Below, one piece after another: positions 1 through 12,037 of a stretch of DNA of 64,000 bases (position 1 is the first letter of the stretch; each line of letters opens with the position of its first letter). The stretch covers positions 17,596,501 through 17,660,500 of the forward strand of contig JAZHRO010000036.1 of NCBI GenBank assembly GCA_037157565.1, read 5' to 3'. A program made the translations under genes and the position numbers. Under the pieces are notes generated by a model that saw only the letters and a list, made by a program, of their open reading frames with translations, was not told where the DNA came from and did not search any database. This DNA comes from Thalassia testudinum (taxonomy: Eukaryota; Streptophyta; Magnoliopsida; Alismatales; Hydrocharitaceae).

Positions 1-1412
1 CTCCTCTTCACAAGGAGTATTTAGTTTCTCAATGGAGACGGGAATTCACAATGAAAATTCTCAACCAAAGATAATGAAACTACAATAATTCTATAAAGCC
101 ACAAAGTGAATAATTAAATCTAGCTACTATAGGTAAAGGATCTTCCTTTTCGTGGAAGTGTGTTGATTTGGCAACATGGATGCGTAAACCACGCAATGGC
201 ATGACGTCGTTCTATTTATTGTAAGAGGGAGAGTAGGTGCACGGCAAGAGAGTTCTGAAGATGAAGACGATGGCTTTTGAGAGCTAGAACTTCTACTTCT
301 GTAGGACACAAATATGGTGGAAAGTAGTGTTTCTTAGTGTGTCTTGGTGTTTCTAACAAAGGAGGGCTCCCCCTCTATCTATAGATGGCCTAGGAAGGCT
401 TTAGAAGGCCTTTGAAGGCTTCTATAGCCATTGGGAACAAAATGAAGGCAGATTAGGCCGAAATCAAGGTCATTAAAGATTCTAACAGTGCTATTAGACA
501 TCTGGGAAAAGTATCAAACGTCTGGAAACCACTTTTAAGATGTCTAATCCTAGACGAGTTTCCTTACTGACTTGAGTCAGACCTAAATAGGGTTCTAGTA
601 AAAGTTAGTCAGACAACATCTTCAATGTCTGGCACTAGGTCTAGACATCTTGAAACACAATCTTCTACGGGAATGGATTTTCCGAGGCTAAACGGCTATA
701 ATCCTCTGACAAAAGGTGATTTGGGCCTAACGTCTGCTTATCAGACGACTGGAGATCACTACGAACGTCTGAAAGTGAAAGTTGGTTGGATAAAGAGTTA
801 ATCTTCTATGTTTTGCCTGATAAAGCCAACGGTCTTCTAGTTGGATGTCTGGCAAGGTCATCAGACATCTTCTAAGTCATCTAGACTAGAGGCTAGACGT
901 CTAAACATGGTAGACAGAGAGTGGTTTCTAGCCTAAGTGTTTTTGGACATATGAAAAAATAGTCTGACATCTTAAAGTCAAAGATCAGATGTCCGATTTC
1001 CAGATTGGACATCTGATCAGGCTGTCTGATGCCTTCTTTGGCTTTCTATGTTCTCTACGAAAAGTCTAAGTATCCTAGGTTTGAGTAAGTATTCCTAAGA
1101 CTACTATTAGGTAACTTTAAGGCTCTTTAACAATCATCTAAACAGAAATAAAGAGCAAAAGAAACAGTAAATGAATATATGAATAAAAGTATATATCCTA
1201 TTCTTCATCTCGTTCCTTCTTCAAGCTTTCGCTCCAAGCGAAGCTCCTTCTCCTCCATCAAGCTCCTCCAATACCCCATGGATGTTAGCTTGAGCTCCTT
1301 CACACTTGATATCCATTTGCATTTTCCTTAAACTTTAAACTTAAAGAAAATGTTAAATTACAATTATTTTGTTATCATCAAAATTAATGATCAAGGTGCC
1401 CTTACACCAGAA
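1..1412 (-). mobile_element. Sire-like Ty1/copia LTR fragment, truncated by window edge
   Basis: Read on the minus strand this matches, segment by segment, the solo LTR at 54992-56700. The LTR start lies near 1412, with the box GTTATCATCAAAATTAATGA (1369-1388) corresponding to the TTTGATGATAAC box of the other copy. Next comes an array of decayed AGACGTCT-like motifs (about 480-1030), then a degenerate TATA region (about 370-385) followed by GAAGGCCTTTGAAGG-type repeats. The window begins inside the U5-side half, so the 3' end and any internal region are not visible. Most GACGTC cores have become GACATC or GATGTC, which indicates an old copy. Family assignment to Sire/Maximus is inferred from LTR style only, because no coding domain is present. 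Confidence 0.72.
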
Positions 1413-1503
1413 AATACGTCTTTAGATTCTTGCATTGCTAACCCTACTATTCATCTCTTTCCTCCCCAACCCCTTTCCACACCACTCCCCCTCGACCTCA
1501 AAC

Positions 1504-1812
1504 ATGTCGACTTTGACGTCGCTCAAGCCCTTCCAACTCTGCCCCTGATGCCCTAATCTCTTGCTTATCCTTGAATCTTCTTCGAGAGAGCGTCGACAAT
1601 CCCTTACCTCTCCACGTCTCTCTCTATATATCCACTCACATTCGGTGGAGGGGCAGCGGATGAGTGGTGAGTCTAGATTTGGAGAAGCAATTCTAGGGTT
1701 CGTGGATCACAAGGCGATGCATATCCCCTTAAGGCGATATAGGGGTGCGAGGATCCGTAGGCCTCCTGAGGTCACTGTTGCATCTCAAACTCCCAGTGTG
1801 AGCTTCTTCTAA
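1504..1812 (+). other. Possible decayed first exon (transit-peptide region) of the ALB3-like pseudogene
   Basis: An ATG at 1504 opens a serine- and leucine-rich stretch beginning MSTLTSLKPFQLCP, then hits TGA. Plastid transit peptides have this kind of composition, and the segment lies about 70-370 bases upstream of the first recognisable ALB3 exon. No sequence similarity to a known ALB3 N terminus could be seen, and the region may simply be unrelated flanking DNA. Confidence 0.22.
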
Positions 1813-2449
1813 CTCACTTTCCCTTGCTTCCTGGCAAAGTTCTCCTCACGATCATGCTTGTGTGTTCGAACTCACTTTTAGAGTGCTGATGTGGTGCTGG
1901 TGGCTGCATCAAGTTGGATTAGGTCGAGTTTACTGAACAATGGGCTTTCAGCTATCCATGCTCCCTATGCATATGGATTTGCCATAATCTTACTCACGGT
2001 TATTGTCAAAATAGCCATATTTCCATTAATAAAGAAGCAGGTGAGATGATATAGGTAATATCTTCTTTGTAGCTGACAGTCTCAATTTTAAATGAGGTGT
2101 ATATTATTCTTTTTGGTGGGAGATATTGTGATTTATCTGGTAGTGAAATTGCTGGAATAGCTGTTGCAATCTGGCACTTCATAATTATTTTGGTTGCTTT
2201 TGTATAATGTCTTTGTTACTTCTGGTATTACACTAAAAGTAAGCCATCACAAACTATTGGTGTATGACAAGTTGAGTCAACATTGGCAATGTAGAATCTT
2301 CAACCAAAGATCAAGGCAATTCAACAATGATATGCAGAAAATCAGGTTAAATTTGTCTACTCTACTTGGCAATTCAAGATGATAATATCTTTCATTAGCA
2401 ATTGATGCTCTTAGAAGTGATATATTTGCACTCCAGATCTGTTTTGTTG

Positions 2450-3156
2450 CAGTGTTGTAAAAGTCGGTAGTCGATATTCAGTTGGTCAAGCCACTAACTA
2501 AGGAGTATCAATATGCGGAGTAGTCAGAGAGTACTCGATCGGGCATTATATATATATATGTATGTATGTATGTATATATGTATGTATGTTTGTAGTGTGT
2601 GTGTGTATGTGTGTGTGTGTATGTATATATAGACACACATATCAAGAAGTAAAATATATCATTGCATAAAAGTAAACATATTCAAGTTCAAGGTTATAAA
2701 ATAAGCTACAAAGTACAAACAATATCAAAATTTAATAACTAAACCAAGGTATAAACCATTACAAATACATTACCAACGACAGAGCAACATAAATCAAGAG
2801 TTAATATATTCTTGAATCAAATACATTACAATATATGCTTCGGCGATGGAAGGTTTTTGCTTGGTCGAAGTGGAGTCTTGGGTGAAAATAAATGATTTTA
2901 GGGGAGTGGTCAAGAGAGGCGAGTCAAGTGGGGCTTTATTTGACCTAAAAAAATAATATACCTACATACCTATTTTTCCCTCTATGAAAAAATAGGCCTA
3001 CTACTCGGCCGACTACATCGACTACTCGTCGACTACTCAGCTGAGTAGTCGATGTCACCGACTATAGGCCCAACTATGGGTTATCCAGCTAGTAGGGCAC
3101 TGCATAGGACTCAACCAATTATTTGGCCAAGTAGGCTGATTTTTATAACATTGTTG
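2450..3156. mobile_element. hAT-like non-autonomous DNA transposon in an ALB3 intron
   Basis: The left end CAGTGTTGTAAAAGTCGG is roughly mirrored by the right end, which reads CAATGTTATAAAAATCAG on the minus strand. Both ends are flanked by the 8-mer TTTTGTTG (2442-2449 and 3157-3164), the duplication length expected for hAT elements. The inside has no coding potential; it holds a GT/AT microsatellite and GACTACTCG-type short repeats near the right end (3000-3055). The flanking 8-mer is low complexity and the right terminus is uncertain by about three bases, so this is a moderate call. Confidence 0.45.
2528..2640. repeat. AT/GTAT/GT microsatellite
   Basis: The stretch consists of TATATA, TATG tetramers and TGTG runs in succession, inside the hAT-like element. 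No other function is visible. Confidence 0.85.
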
Positions 3157-6100
3157 TTTTGTTGGTGACACTTTGGTCATCTCTTACCTCAACTCAGTTA
3201 ATTAAGTTAATTTTGCTTAATTATGAGTAGAGAAAAGTCACTTAGGTTAACTCGAAGTTGTGTCGATTAGTAGTATAGGGTTGAATTAACCTAACATTTT
3301 AGAAAATTTTTACTGGTTGAGGCCAGGTCGTTCGCTGGGAGATATAATTCATTCTAAATTCAGTAGTTATCTTTTATTTTTCTTTATAAGTATAGGAGGT
3401 ATATTTAAGTTAATTATGAAAGCATGAATTTTTCTAAAAATTGATTAACATGGAATAACAAGCAAAATCCCATAGAAACTTTTATCTACAACATTTATTT
3501 CAAATGATTAAATGCAAAATAAGAGTTTATACATTCAAAACATATGCCTTATTACAATTAAAAGCAAGAAATTACAAGAAAGTAAATCCTTTATTATCTT
3601 TCCTTTATTTCTTCAGCCTCTCTCTCTCTCTCTCTTCTTCTTCTTTCTTTCTTTCTTTTACTTCTCTTTATATTTATTCTTTCTCTTATATTTTTGAGCT
3701 CTTTCCTTTTTCCTTTCTATCTCTTTCTTTCTTCTCTTCTGCTTCTCTTCCTGCCCTTCTCTTCTTAAGTATTTCCTTATGCCTGCCTTCTTTCTTCTTC
3801 TATTTTTATCTTCTTTTTCTTTAGCGAGTTCTTCTTCTTCCTCCTCAGCCTTCTTCTTCAACCCTTACTCTTTTAGCCTTCGACACTTAGCCATCAAAAC
3901 CTTGAGCACTCTTCTCTTCTTTCTTTCTTAAACTTTTGCTGAACCGGGTTAAATTTTCTTCTCAACCAAATATTTATTTTTAATTTGCGGCGAGGTCCTT
4001 TCCAGGATACACAGTACCCTGAGATCAAGGTGGGACCTGACCCTACTCGATCCTCGCCTAATTTCGTTAGGGTTTATTTTTGATTTTTTTCTCTTGAGCC
4101 AAATCGGCCCTCTCTCAAGCCGAACCGACTCAACACCTCCCAAGCCTCACCCTCCCAGGGCAATCGCACACACATGCCCACTCGAGCGCACACCCGCAGG
4201 CGCACTCGCCCACACACACACACGCAATGCTCAAATGGTCAGGTTTCAGATTCACGCCGAGCGCTTGACGACTGGCATGCCTTAAACACAAATTAGTTTT
4301 ATACTAAGGCGAGCGCTCGAAAACTTCCGGTATGGGACTAAACTTTCCCCCTCCAGTGCCAACTTCAAACGACGATTACTCCCTAATCAGAGCTCTAAAT
4401 CAAGCAAAATAAAGCTTGATGGAGAGCTCTAAGGTGGCTCTACAGGATTCCACTGTCAATTTGAAGTTTAGAGGATGATTTCCTCTCTAATTTGATAGGT
4501 GAACTTAGGGGGTTCCTACGAGTTAAATATGCCTGGAAATGATTTTAAGTCTACTGTGCTTATAGGATGGACATTTTAGCTTATCTAAGTGTCTAAACAA
4601 TGTATACTGGTGGTTCCACAGCTACTTGTGTGGGTTTCAAGCTCTCAAAAGCTTCAGGTGCACAGAGAAGCTTGAAGCTTCTTTGAAAGCTTCAGGAAGA
4701 GGAATTTCAGATGAAGAAAGGTACAACAGACACAAAGGACATTTCTAATTGATTGGGATAGCTTCTAAGGATCATTATAAGCTTGTCTGGGCAGGATTCA
4801 ACTTCAAAATTCATCCAAAATCTACTATCGTCAGTTTGGGTTCAAGAATAACCCAAACTGACAGTAATTGAATTCCAACAAAGCTACAGGTCTAAGCTCA
4901 ATAAAATCATTCTAAAATCATTCACAGACATCTCAGAATCTATTTAGACTTATCAACACATCAGATTGAATCCAGAATTGAAGAATCAAACTCAGAGTTG
5001 ACTGGAAAGCCTCAAATTTTGACTTTCTATTTTAAACCTTTTCACAGGGAATTAAAGCCTTAAACAACATCCTTTCAACCTCAGAAACCTACTCAGACCC
5101 TTCAATAGGTGTTTGAACTTGGGATTTTAGGGTTTCAGGCTCATCGCCTGAGCTCTTAAAGTGGTTTGTTCGTCAGAACAATCCAGAGGTTGTTACACTA
5201 ATTTAAACATAGAAATGACTTGAGTGCACTACATTGAAGCTTTTAAACCTATTAATCGTAACTTACAACTATCTGTCAGACTTCTCCAACTCTACCGGAG
5301 TTGGAGAAGATGAATGTCTAACTCAAGCTCCAGTCACCAAAATCTCAAAGAAACAATCTCAACATGATCAGTGAACCTCAATTCATCAATCTAGAGCTTA
5401 TCACCAAGTTTTACATCATCGGAGCACGCCGGAGCTCCGGTGAGTCTAGAAAAATACAAATTGTGTGCAGAAAAGATGAATCTGTGCCATTTTTTATTTA
5501 AAAAGGTTCTTGAGGTTGCAAGGAACCTCAGGAACTCATTAAATTCCTTAATTGATCATTGGAATTCAGAATTAGCAGTGAATTCAGTTCAAATGGATTT
5601 TTAATGGATTGAAGCACAAGACTTGGTCTTCCACTCAGAAGAGTGGATGAGACAAGTCTAAAGGTAATTGCGATGATAAATATATAGATAATTAAGGGAT
5701 TCAACTACTCCTGAGCCACCATTGACAGCAAGCTCAGGAGCTTATTTAAAAATTGGGCATTTAGATTATAGGTGGTAATTATTCAAATTTAAGTGTAAAA
5801 CAAGGTCCTTAGGTTGTGAATAGGTGATGGAGGACCCTATGGAGTTGGATCTAGGCTCAGATACTGTTGCCATGGACAGCGACAGTGTCTGTGAAGGTGA
5901 AGATCAATTAGGCGAAACAGTGATCAATTTAGTGTTTTAATGGATTAGAAATGGTCATGAGTGATAGAAGAAGGTGATCAGTGGCTTAAAAAGACAAAAT
6001 TATGGCTCAAGCTAGCTCAAGGAACTCGCCAGAGTCGAAGAAGACGAACTCTGGAAATTCTAAAATTACTCTAATCTAACTATCTAACTAACTAAACTAT

Positions 6101-7393
6101 CCTACTCCTACTCCTACTCCTATCTACTATTACCTGGATGAAGAGGTCAATGGGATTCCTCCGATAGCTCATAGCGGAAGACAAAATCAGAGGGTTTAAG
6201 AAGAATCTCCGGTGGGCAAGTTTGGATGGAGCAGAGAATATCCTTGGTCGTCGCCTTTATCTAGAGATGCAGTTGACCTCGGCGAATCTCCTCAACTGAT
6301 CAGGATGGATGGAAGAAGTCAGAAGATGAAATGGGGAGTTGCCGGAGTTGCGGAGAGAGTAGCCTATCGAAGTCGGCTGCAGTGAAGAAGAGGGAAGGGA
6401 GCCAACTTGAGAGAAATCGAGGGGGTGAGGGAGTATTTATACTGGATGGCGACGAAGAAGACGGTGGAGTTTGGAGGAAGAAGAAGCTTGGGGAGCTTAA
6501 CCTCCAGCATCGTCTTCGATGACGGGGAGGTTAACTCCCACCAGAAATTAGGATTTCAGAGTAATCTGGACCGATGGATGAACATGGAGTGGTGAGCGCA
6601 AGCTCCAAGAGCTTGGAGAAGGAAGAATGATGTCTGCAGGGCAGTGATCGCGCGGTGGTGTCACTCTCCGTCGTCAGTCGTTCAATCGGCTGAAGGAGAA
6701 GAAGAAGAAAGGAACAACGACCTATGTACAGTTAAACTTAAGGACCTATATGAAAATTAAGGACCTGATTGCGATGAATTTTAAGGACCAAAATGTAAAC
6801 CCAGGTTTTAAAGGTTTATTTTAACTTAGATCTTTTTCAACTTTTTATATATGTTAGTAAATAAGATAACTATTATGTTTTCAGCTTGAATTTACATTTT
6901 TGACCTTTTTAAGTTAATTTATTAGATTAATTAAAATTACTTAAGTTATTATATACTTAGGTATATATTATGTTTAAGTTACTTAACTTGTTAATTAAGG
7001 GAATGATTAATAAGATTTGGAGTCCAATTATTAATTAGATTGCTAATAATATTAATTGAATGTTAAAATATCATTTTTAACTTATTTTAAGGTCCTTTAC
7101 TAAATATCCCTTATTTTATAATTAACCCTTATATATTCATATCCTTAGCTAATTAACTAGGAAGACTAGTTAATTAGGGGTAATTAGAGATCACGATGAG
7201 TCTCTCATCACACTTCTACAAATACCTTGTCTCCAACTTGAAATTGAAGTTCTTGTCATCTCAAATCATTGTACTTTCTGTCAATTTTATGCTATCTTAT
7301 TTCTTCATTTTTTTCTCTGCTCAACAAATCCAGTCCGAAGAACCTTAAAACCAAGACTTCTTGCTTTCTAATGTTTCCAATATTTTGATGCAG
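3157..7393. other. Non-coding ALB3 intron stretch, probably retroelement-derived
   Basis: No protein domain is recognisable here. The segment contains a long pyrimidine-rich tract (about 3600-3960; CT, CTT and TTTC repeats), a CA-rich GC-richer patch (about 4150-4280), several short inverted repeats (for example AGTTTGGGTT near 4840-4860) and a CTCCTA tandem run near 6105-6120. The phrase pattern AAGGACCTATATGAAAATT / AAGGACCAAAATG near 6740-6790 is reminiscent of plant Ty3 LTRs, but no LTR borders or target duplication could be fixed. It explains why the intron between the exons at 2271-2345 and 7394-7454 is about 5 kb. Confidence 0.4.
3612..3860. repeat. Pyrimidine-rich simple-sequence tract
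   Basis: (CT)n is followed by CTT, TTTC and TTCTTC repeats. The opposite strand is an equally long polypurine tract. The Phe/Ser- or Glu/Lys-rich reading frames found here on the two strands are a by-product of this composition and not genes. Confidence 0.75.
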
Positions 7394-9376
7394 GAACGGA
7401 TCCAACTTGAGACATCTCGCTTATATAGGCAAGTCAGAGTTAATCCATTAGCTGGTGATTTATCATTTGAAAGCTTGTTGCCATTGCCACTTTATGCAAT
7501 TTTAGTTAAATTGATGTTGTTCACATGATAAACTCTTGTTTATCCCAATCATCACAATATAGGCTAAAATGTTTTGACACTCCCTTTTTTGTTGATTCCT
7601 TGGCAGGATGCTTTCCCATTTTGGCCACCATACCTGTCTAGATTAGATTATATCAAGCTCTTTCAAATGTAGCAAATGAAGTTGAAATGTTGCAAGTGTA
7701 GATTTCCTCCTTATTTGTATATCATTTTGGTGAATGTTGTATTTTGAGAAAGAGGGAAGAATCCAAAATCAACTCACTGCAACATTTGTAAATATGTGTA
7801 TGAAGATGCATCATTCTTGATTTAAGCATTCGATGGCTATTTTTGCCTCATGTAGGGGTTGCTCGACAGAGTGGTGCTGGGATATCATGTCTCATACCTT
7901 TTGTGGTAAAGTAGAGCTATTCTTTTTTGTTAGTTATGTGAGGAATTCCACACTCTCATTAATAGTTTCTTTCATAATAAATTTGCTCCTTGTTATGTGG
8001 TTAAATTCTTACTTTCAACATATTTTGCAGGATGGTCATCCACCATTGGGCTGGTCTAATACAGTTGCATATCTTGTTTTACCTGTACTTCTTGTTACTT
8101 CTCAATATATCTCCATGGAGATTATGAAACCCCCACAAGTAAGGTCCCTTCTTGTAATTCCTAAAATTTTGTTTTATATGACTACTAAGAGTTAAGGAAA
8201 ACATTGGAATTCATGGATTCATTATAGGCAGACTAATGATCCAGCTGCCAAAAATACACTTCTTATTTTCAAGTTCCTTCCATTGATGATTGGATACTTT
8301 GCCCTATCAATACCATGGGGATTATCTATTTATTGTTGGTAAATCTTGCAATTTTCTTTTCCTAGTTATTTTGTGGATGATTTCACTTTTACCATAATTA
8401 TATGTTAAGTGACAGTTATAGCTTATATGAGAATATCATACATGCATGACTTTTTTTTTACACATTTCTTCTGGTATTCATCTATTCAATATTTTTTTAT
8501 TTTTCAAAAATTTATGAAAATAATTGTAGAAACCAACACCAATTATCAATTTTTAAAATGGCTTAAATGAGACATGGCAAAGCTTGCTATTAGATGTGCA
8601 ACTTCCACTTCAAATCTGGAAAGGTTTGTCCACCATGATTTTTCCTTGGCGTTGTTTGCTCAATATTCTTGTCAGACTTGTCATACCAGCTCTATATTTT
8701 GATTTCAAACATGTTTCACTACTTGGGAAGGTATGCATGGTGGAGGCACCTGCTAATTTTTGGAGGCAAATTCTTAAGACTAGAAAATTGAATGATTGGC
8801 AAGTGAGCCCAATGGTTAGCAAAGTGGCAGTAACAAACTCCAAATATTAAATAATCGAGGCATTGGCATATAGTTGTTGTCGATTTTTTTTGCATTGCTT
8901 CCTATCTTTTCGTCCTCTCCTCCCAACTTTTGAGTTTTGACTAGAATAAGTTAGAAGTATGGTTCTTTTCATAGCAACTGACAATGACAAGAAATGATTT
9001 CAAGTTTATAATGTAGTCTTCCTAGTTAGACTTGCATGTGCTAGCATGAATAGGGATTTGGCATTAACCATCTCTCTAGACATCACAAGAATCACACAAA
9101 CTGCTACTTTTTGCCTTCAATAAAATGACTGAGAAAACATCATTGGAGTGGAAAGGAAACCTCCCCTGCTGGAAACATGTAGAGTATATTAGAAGAGAAG
9201 CATGTTAGAGAGATGATGGTTAGAGCTTGAGAAGGTGAGGTGTGGATGGTGGTGAAAATGTTGTGATGTTGAACTCATGGTTATATTGGGGCATTTCTGC
9301 GTGATAATTGAGAACCTCAAGGACTCTTCATGTGGGGCCAGTAGGAAAAAAGGTAAGTAGGATTGTACATGGTAAC

Positions 9377-9570
9377 TGTTGAGAGAGATGATGTTGTAGT
9401 TGGGTAATGTTTAGTCCTACATACTGAAGTAGGAAAAGGGAAAGGTGTGTGGTGGCCTATAAGAGGGCCCTTGTATCCCTATTTATCTTTGAGAAGAATA
9501 TTCAAAGATTACACCCATAGGAGCACTTCTCCTGTAATTCTCTCCTCTCTTCATGGGAGTGATTTTAACA
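9377..9570 (+). repeat. Possible short LTR-like segment in an ALB3 intron
   Basis: The segment begins TGTTGAGAGAG and ends GATTTTAACA, with a TATA-like CCTATAAGAGGG near 9458-9469, the layout of a small copia or TRIM LTR. The flanking five bases (GTAAC and TAAAC) do not match perfectly, and no partner LTR, primer-binding site or coding region was seen. It is offered only as a candidate. Confidence 0.28.
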
Positions 9571-10645
9571 TAAACCCAAGTTTTTTTATTGTGATGCTTT
9601 ACTTTATATTTATTTTATTCCACTTTTATATAAATTTTAACAGCAGCCAGATATTTATGTGGGGTATCAATGGAATGCTGCAATAGCCAAGAGTAATTAT
9701 CAGTACCCTACAGGAGATTTTCAGTGAAGAGTTAGAGAGTGAGAAACCATACGCCACTATAACACAGTGATCTCTGTCAAATCTATATAAAAAACTGAGA
9801 TAGATTCTATGTTATTTGTGAAAAAAGAGCAAGGAAATAGAAGGAAGATGATCTCATTTTACCATGATGGTGGGGTGTTTTTGCTTTTCTGGGATATAAA
9901 TAAATTTGCTTATTATTCTTCTGAAGTTCGTTCTCACTCTTCTCCTTTCCAATCTAAAGAGGTGGAATTTGGAGTAAATTGGACTACCCTCTCTTTGCCT
10001 GCAATGCACAATCCTCTTGCGCTGACTCCATGAATCCTTTTCTTTTTTTTTGAATCGACTCCATGAATCCATTTCCCCTTACTTGGTGGGTTGTGGAGAT
10101 GATGAATAAGGTTTTGGAATATGCTGAACATGCCGATGAAGATAGAGGTGTTGCCATCACTGACAGCGATCTTGTTATTGCTTTTGTGCTTTTAGCAATT
10201 TCTAGGAAAACTGCTTAATAGTTGATTTTCTGATCATCCCTTGAAAAATTTGCCTATTTGCTTCATCATAATATAGGGATTCATCACTCTTTTAGGTTCA
10301 CAAACAATGTACTAAGTACAATACAATAAGTATGGCTTCAGAAACTAGGAGGAGCACAGCCTGTTATTAGCAAAGATGGAGGTGGAATCATCTATGCTGG
10401 GCAAGCCAAACAACCATCTTCTTAGCCTGTAGGAACTGGTGAAAGGTATCGATTCTCCTTTAACCTTATCTAACTTTTCCTTGCAACCGATCCATTTTCT
10501 CACTTATTTGGTAAATACAATTATTAGGTTTAGGTAATTAAAGGAAGCAGAAGGAGCAAAAAAATTGGCTGCACTTCCTGAAGATGGGGTGCAGACATCG
10601 GGATTTGGTTTATACGAGGACTCTGACAAGGAATCTGAGGATATG

Positions 10646-11290
10646 GTACAATATATGGTGTTCAATGGCATTGTTTTCTTTTTGTAGCGGATTCAGGTAA
10701 CTTAACATTATGGAAGGTTTTAAATCTTCCCTAAAGTTTCATTTCAAATCCATTTTCTAGTTCATTGTTGAGTCTACCAATCTCATCCTTATTGTCATGG
10801 AGATGATCATATTATGATATGAAATCTACATATAGTGTTTTCCATGCAATCTTTTGTCAGGGAACACATTTTTACTTCCAAGTGATGAATTTGCTGGAAA
10901 TATTAAACTGCATAAACTTAGACACTCATAGAATTCATCTTTATTATTAGTGCAATCACCTCAAGGTAACCTATCACATACTTCTAAGCAAACCAATTTT
11001 CAACCATTCTTGTCTTGAATCTGTCAGTAGATTTGTACTTAATAATTTACATAAGTTAAACCCCTAATAAGTGCATCACAAACTTCTCAATCATTACAAA
11101 CTTCTGAGAATTGAAGAATTTCCTCTTTATCTTCATGAGCAACCCAAACATTATCCTTTGTTGAAATTGTTGTTTTACTGAACAAGCTATGATAGGATAG
11201 CAGCTTTAGGCACTTTTTTGCATCTTGTAATTCTTCCCTTTAGCACAGCATCTTCCAATAGTTCACTTTTTTACTTTTTTCTCCTATGTA
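10646..11290. other. Spacer between ALB3-like and STE24-like remnants; nothing recognised
   Basis: The sequence is AT-rich with stops in all frames. Neither the C-terminal continuation of ALB3 nor the N-terminal exons of STE24 could be found here. The two gene remnants are thus closer together than two complete genes would be. Confidence 0.5.
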
Positions 11291-12037
11291 GAAAACAATA
11301 TGGTTATTCTTCAGGGACTTGGTGAAAGCAATGATGCTTACGGTTATAATAGGACTTCCAATAGTTGCTACAATCATTTATATAGTTCAAGTAATGGATG
11401 CTTACTAGCCTATCTCTGGAGCTGTTTGAGAGGTCATTTCTAATACATTTGCATTTTTATGTTGTTTAGCTAATTCATAAACATTTAAGTTTTTCCTTTA
11501 TACATAAAAGGCTTATATCTTTGCAGAAGGGTGGCCCTTATCTGGCAACCTATTTGTGGGCTTTTATGTTTGTGATATTTGTTCTAATGATAACGCTATA
11601 TCCGATCTTAATAGCTCCACTACTCAATAAATTCACTCCTGTAAGTCATATGCTATCCTATAGCTTAGAATGTAATGCTTATGTCATTTTGGATTTTTGT
11701 AAGCTTACTTCTTATATGATGATTGTTTAAAATTTGCTTGCAATGCACATCAAAGTTTAATTATTTTGTTCATGATTAATATATTCCTGATGGAGAAGTA
11801 AGATAGAAGATTGAGGAGCTGGCTTCCTCTCTTGAATTTCCTTTGAAAAAACTTTTCGTTGTTGATTTAAAGAATGTAGTAAGCTCCTTTTTTGAAAAAA
11901 AAGAATATAAAAAAAGCATTTATATTCTTGCATTTATTTATCATTTGCGGTAATAAACTTCTTTTATCTATTTGCAGGCATACATGTATGGCTTTTTCAA
12001 CAACAAATGCATTATTACTTGTGAATTTATATTTTAG
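11291..12037 (+). pseudogene. STE24: STE24-like CAAX prenyl protease 1, fragmentary pseudogene
   Basis: STE24 is an ER zinc metalloprotease that trims prenylated CAAX proteins. Four consecutive exons are visible: ~11291-11390 (TIWLFFRDLVKAMML, ending at a GT donor), 11527-11640 (GGPYLATYLWAFMFVIF to LNKFTP, with AG and GTAAGT borders), ~11788-11872 (KIEELASSLEFPLKKLFVVD, with a frameshift before it) and 11978-12037 (AYMYGFFNNK, ending in TAG). These correspond to the central part of the protein. The N-terminal exons and the downstream zinc-binding HExxH exon were not found on either side. The piece lies 645 bases after the ALB3-like remnant on the same strand. Confidence 0.8.

Larger units (their letters stand above)
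1880..10645 (+). pseudogene. ALB3: ALB3-like thylakoid membrane insertase (YidC/Oxa1 family), unprocessed pseudogene
   Basis: ALBINO3 inserts light-harvesting proteins into the thylakoid membrane. Exons with mostly canonical splice sites can be read in order: ~1880-2040 (HAPYAYGFAIILLTVIVK), 2271-2345 (LQPKIKAIQQ), 7394-7454 (ERIQLETSRLYRQ), 7607-7680 (FPILATIP...YQALSNVANE), ~7856-7905 (ARQSGAGIS), 8031-8138 (GHPPLGW...SMEIMKPPQ), 8232-8338 (KNTLLIFKFLPLMIGYFALS), 10296-10445 (FTNNVLST) and 10528-10645 (acidic C-terminal tail). Introns are retained, so this is not a retrocopy. In-frame stops occur in exons 2 (two), 4, 8 (two) and 9, nearly all explained by C-to-T or G-to-A changes at Gln, Arg or Trp codons. 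One Trp has become Cys, and the segment between VANE and ARQSG is missing. The exon starting at 2271 lacks its acceptor AG. The gene is dead, but the identification is strong. Confidence 0.88.

Noticed and set aside
3504..3824. Phe/Ser/Leu-rich plus-strand frame and Glu/Lys-rich minus-strand frame
   Set aside because: Both are translations of a simple pyrimidine/purine tract.
7833..8195. 120-codon plus-strand frame as an independent small gene
   Set aside because: Its recognisable part is ALB3 exon 8031-8138; the remainder is intron read-through.
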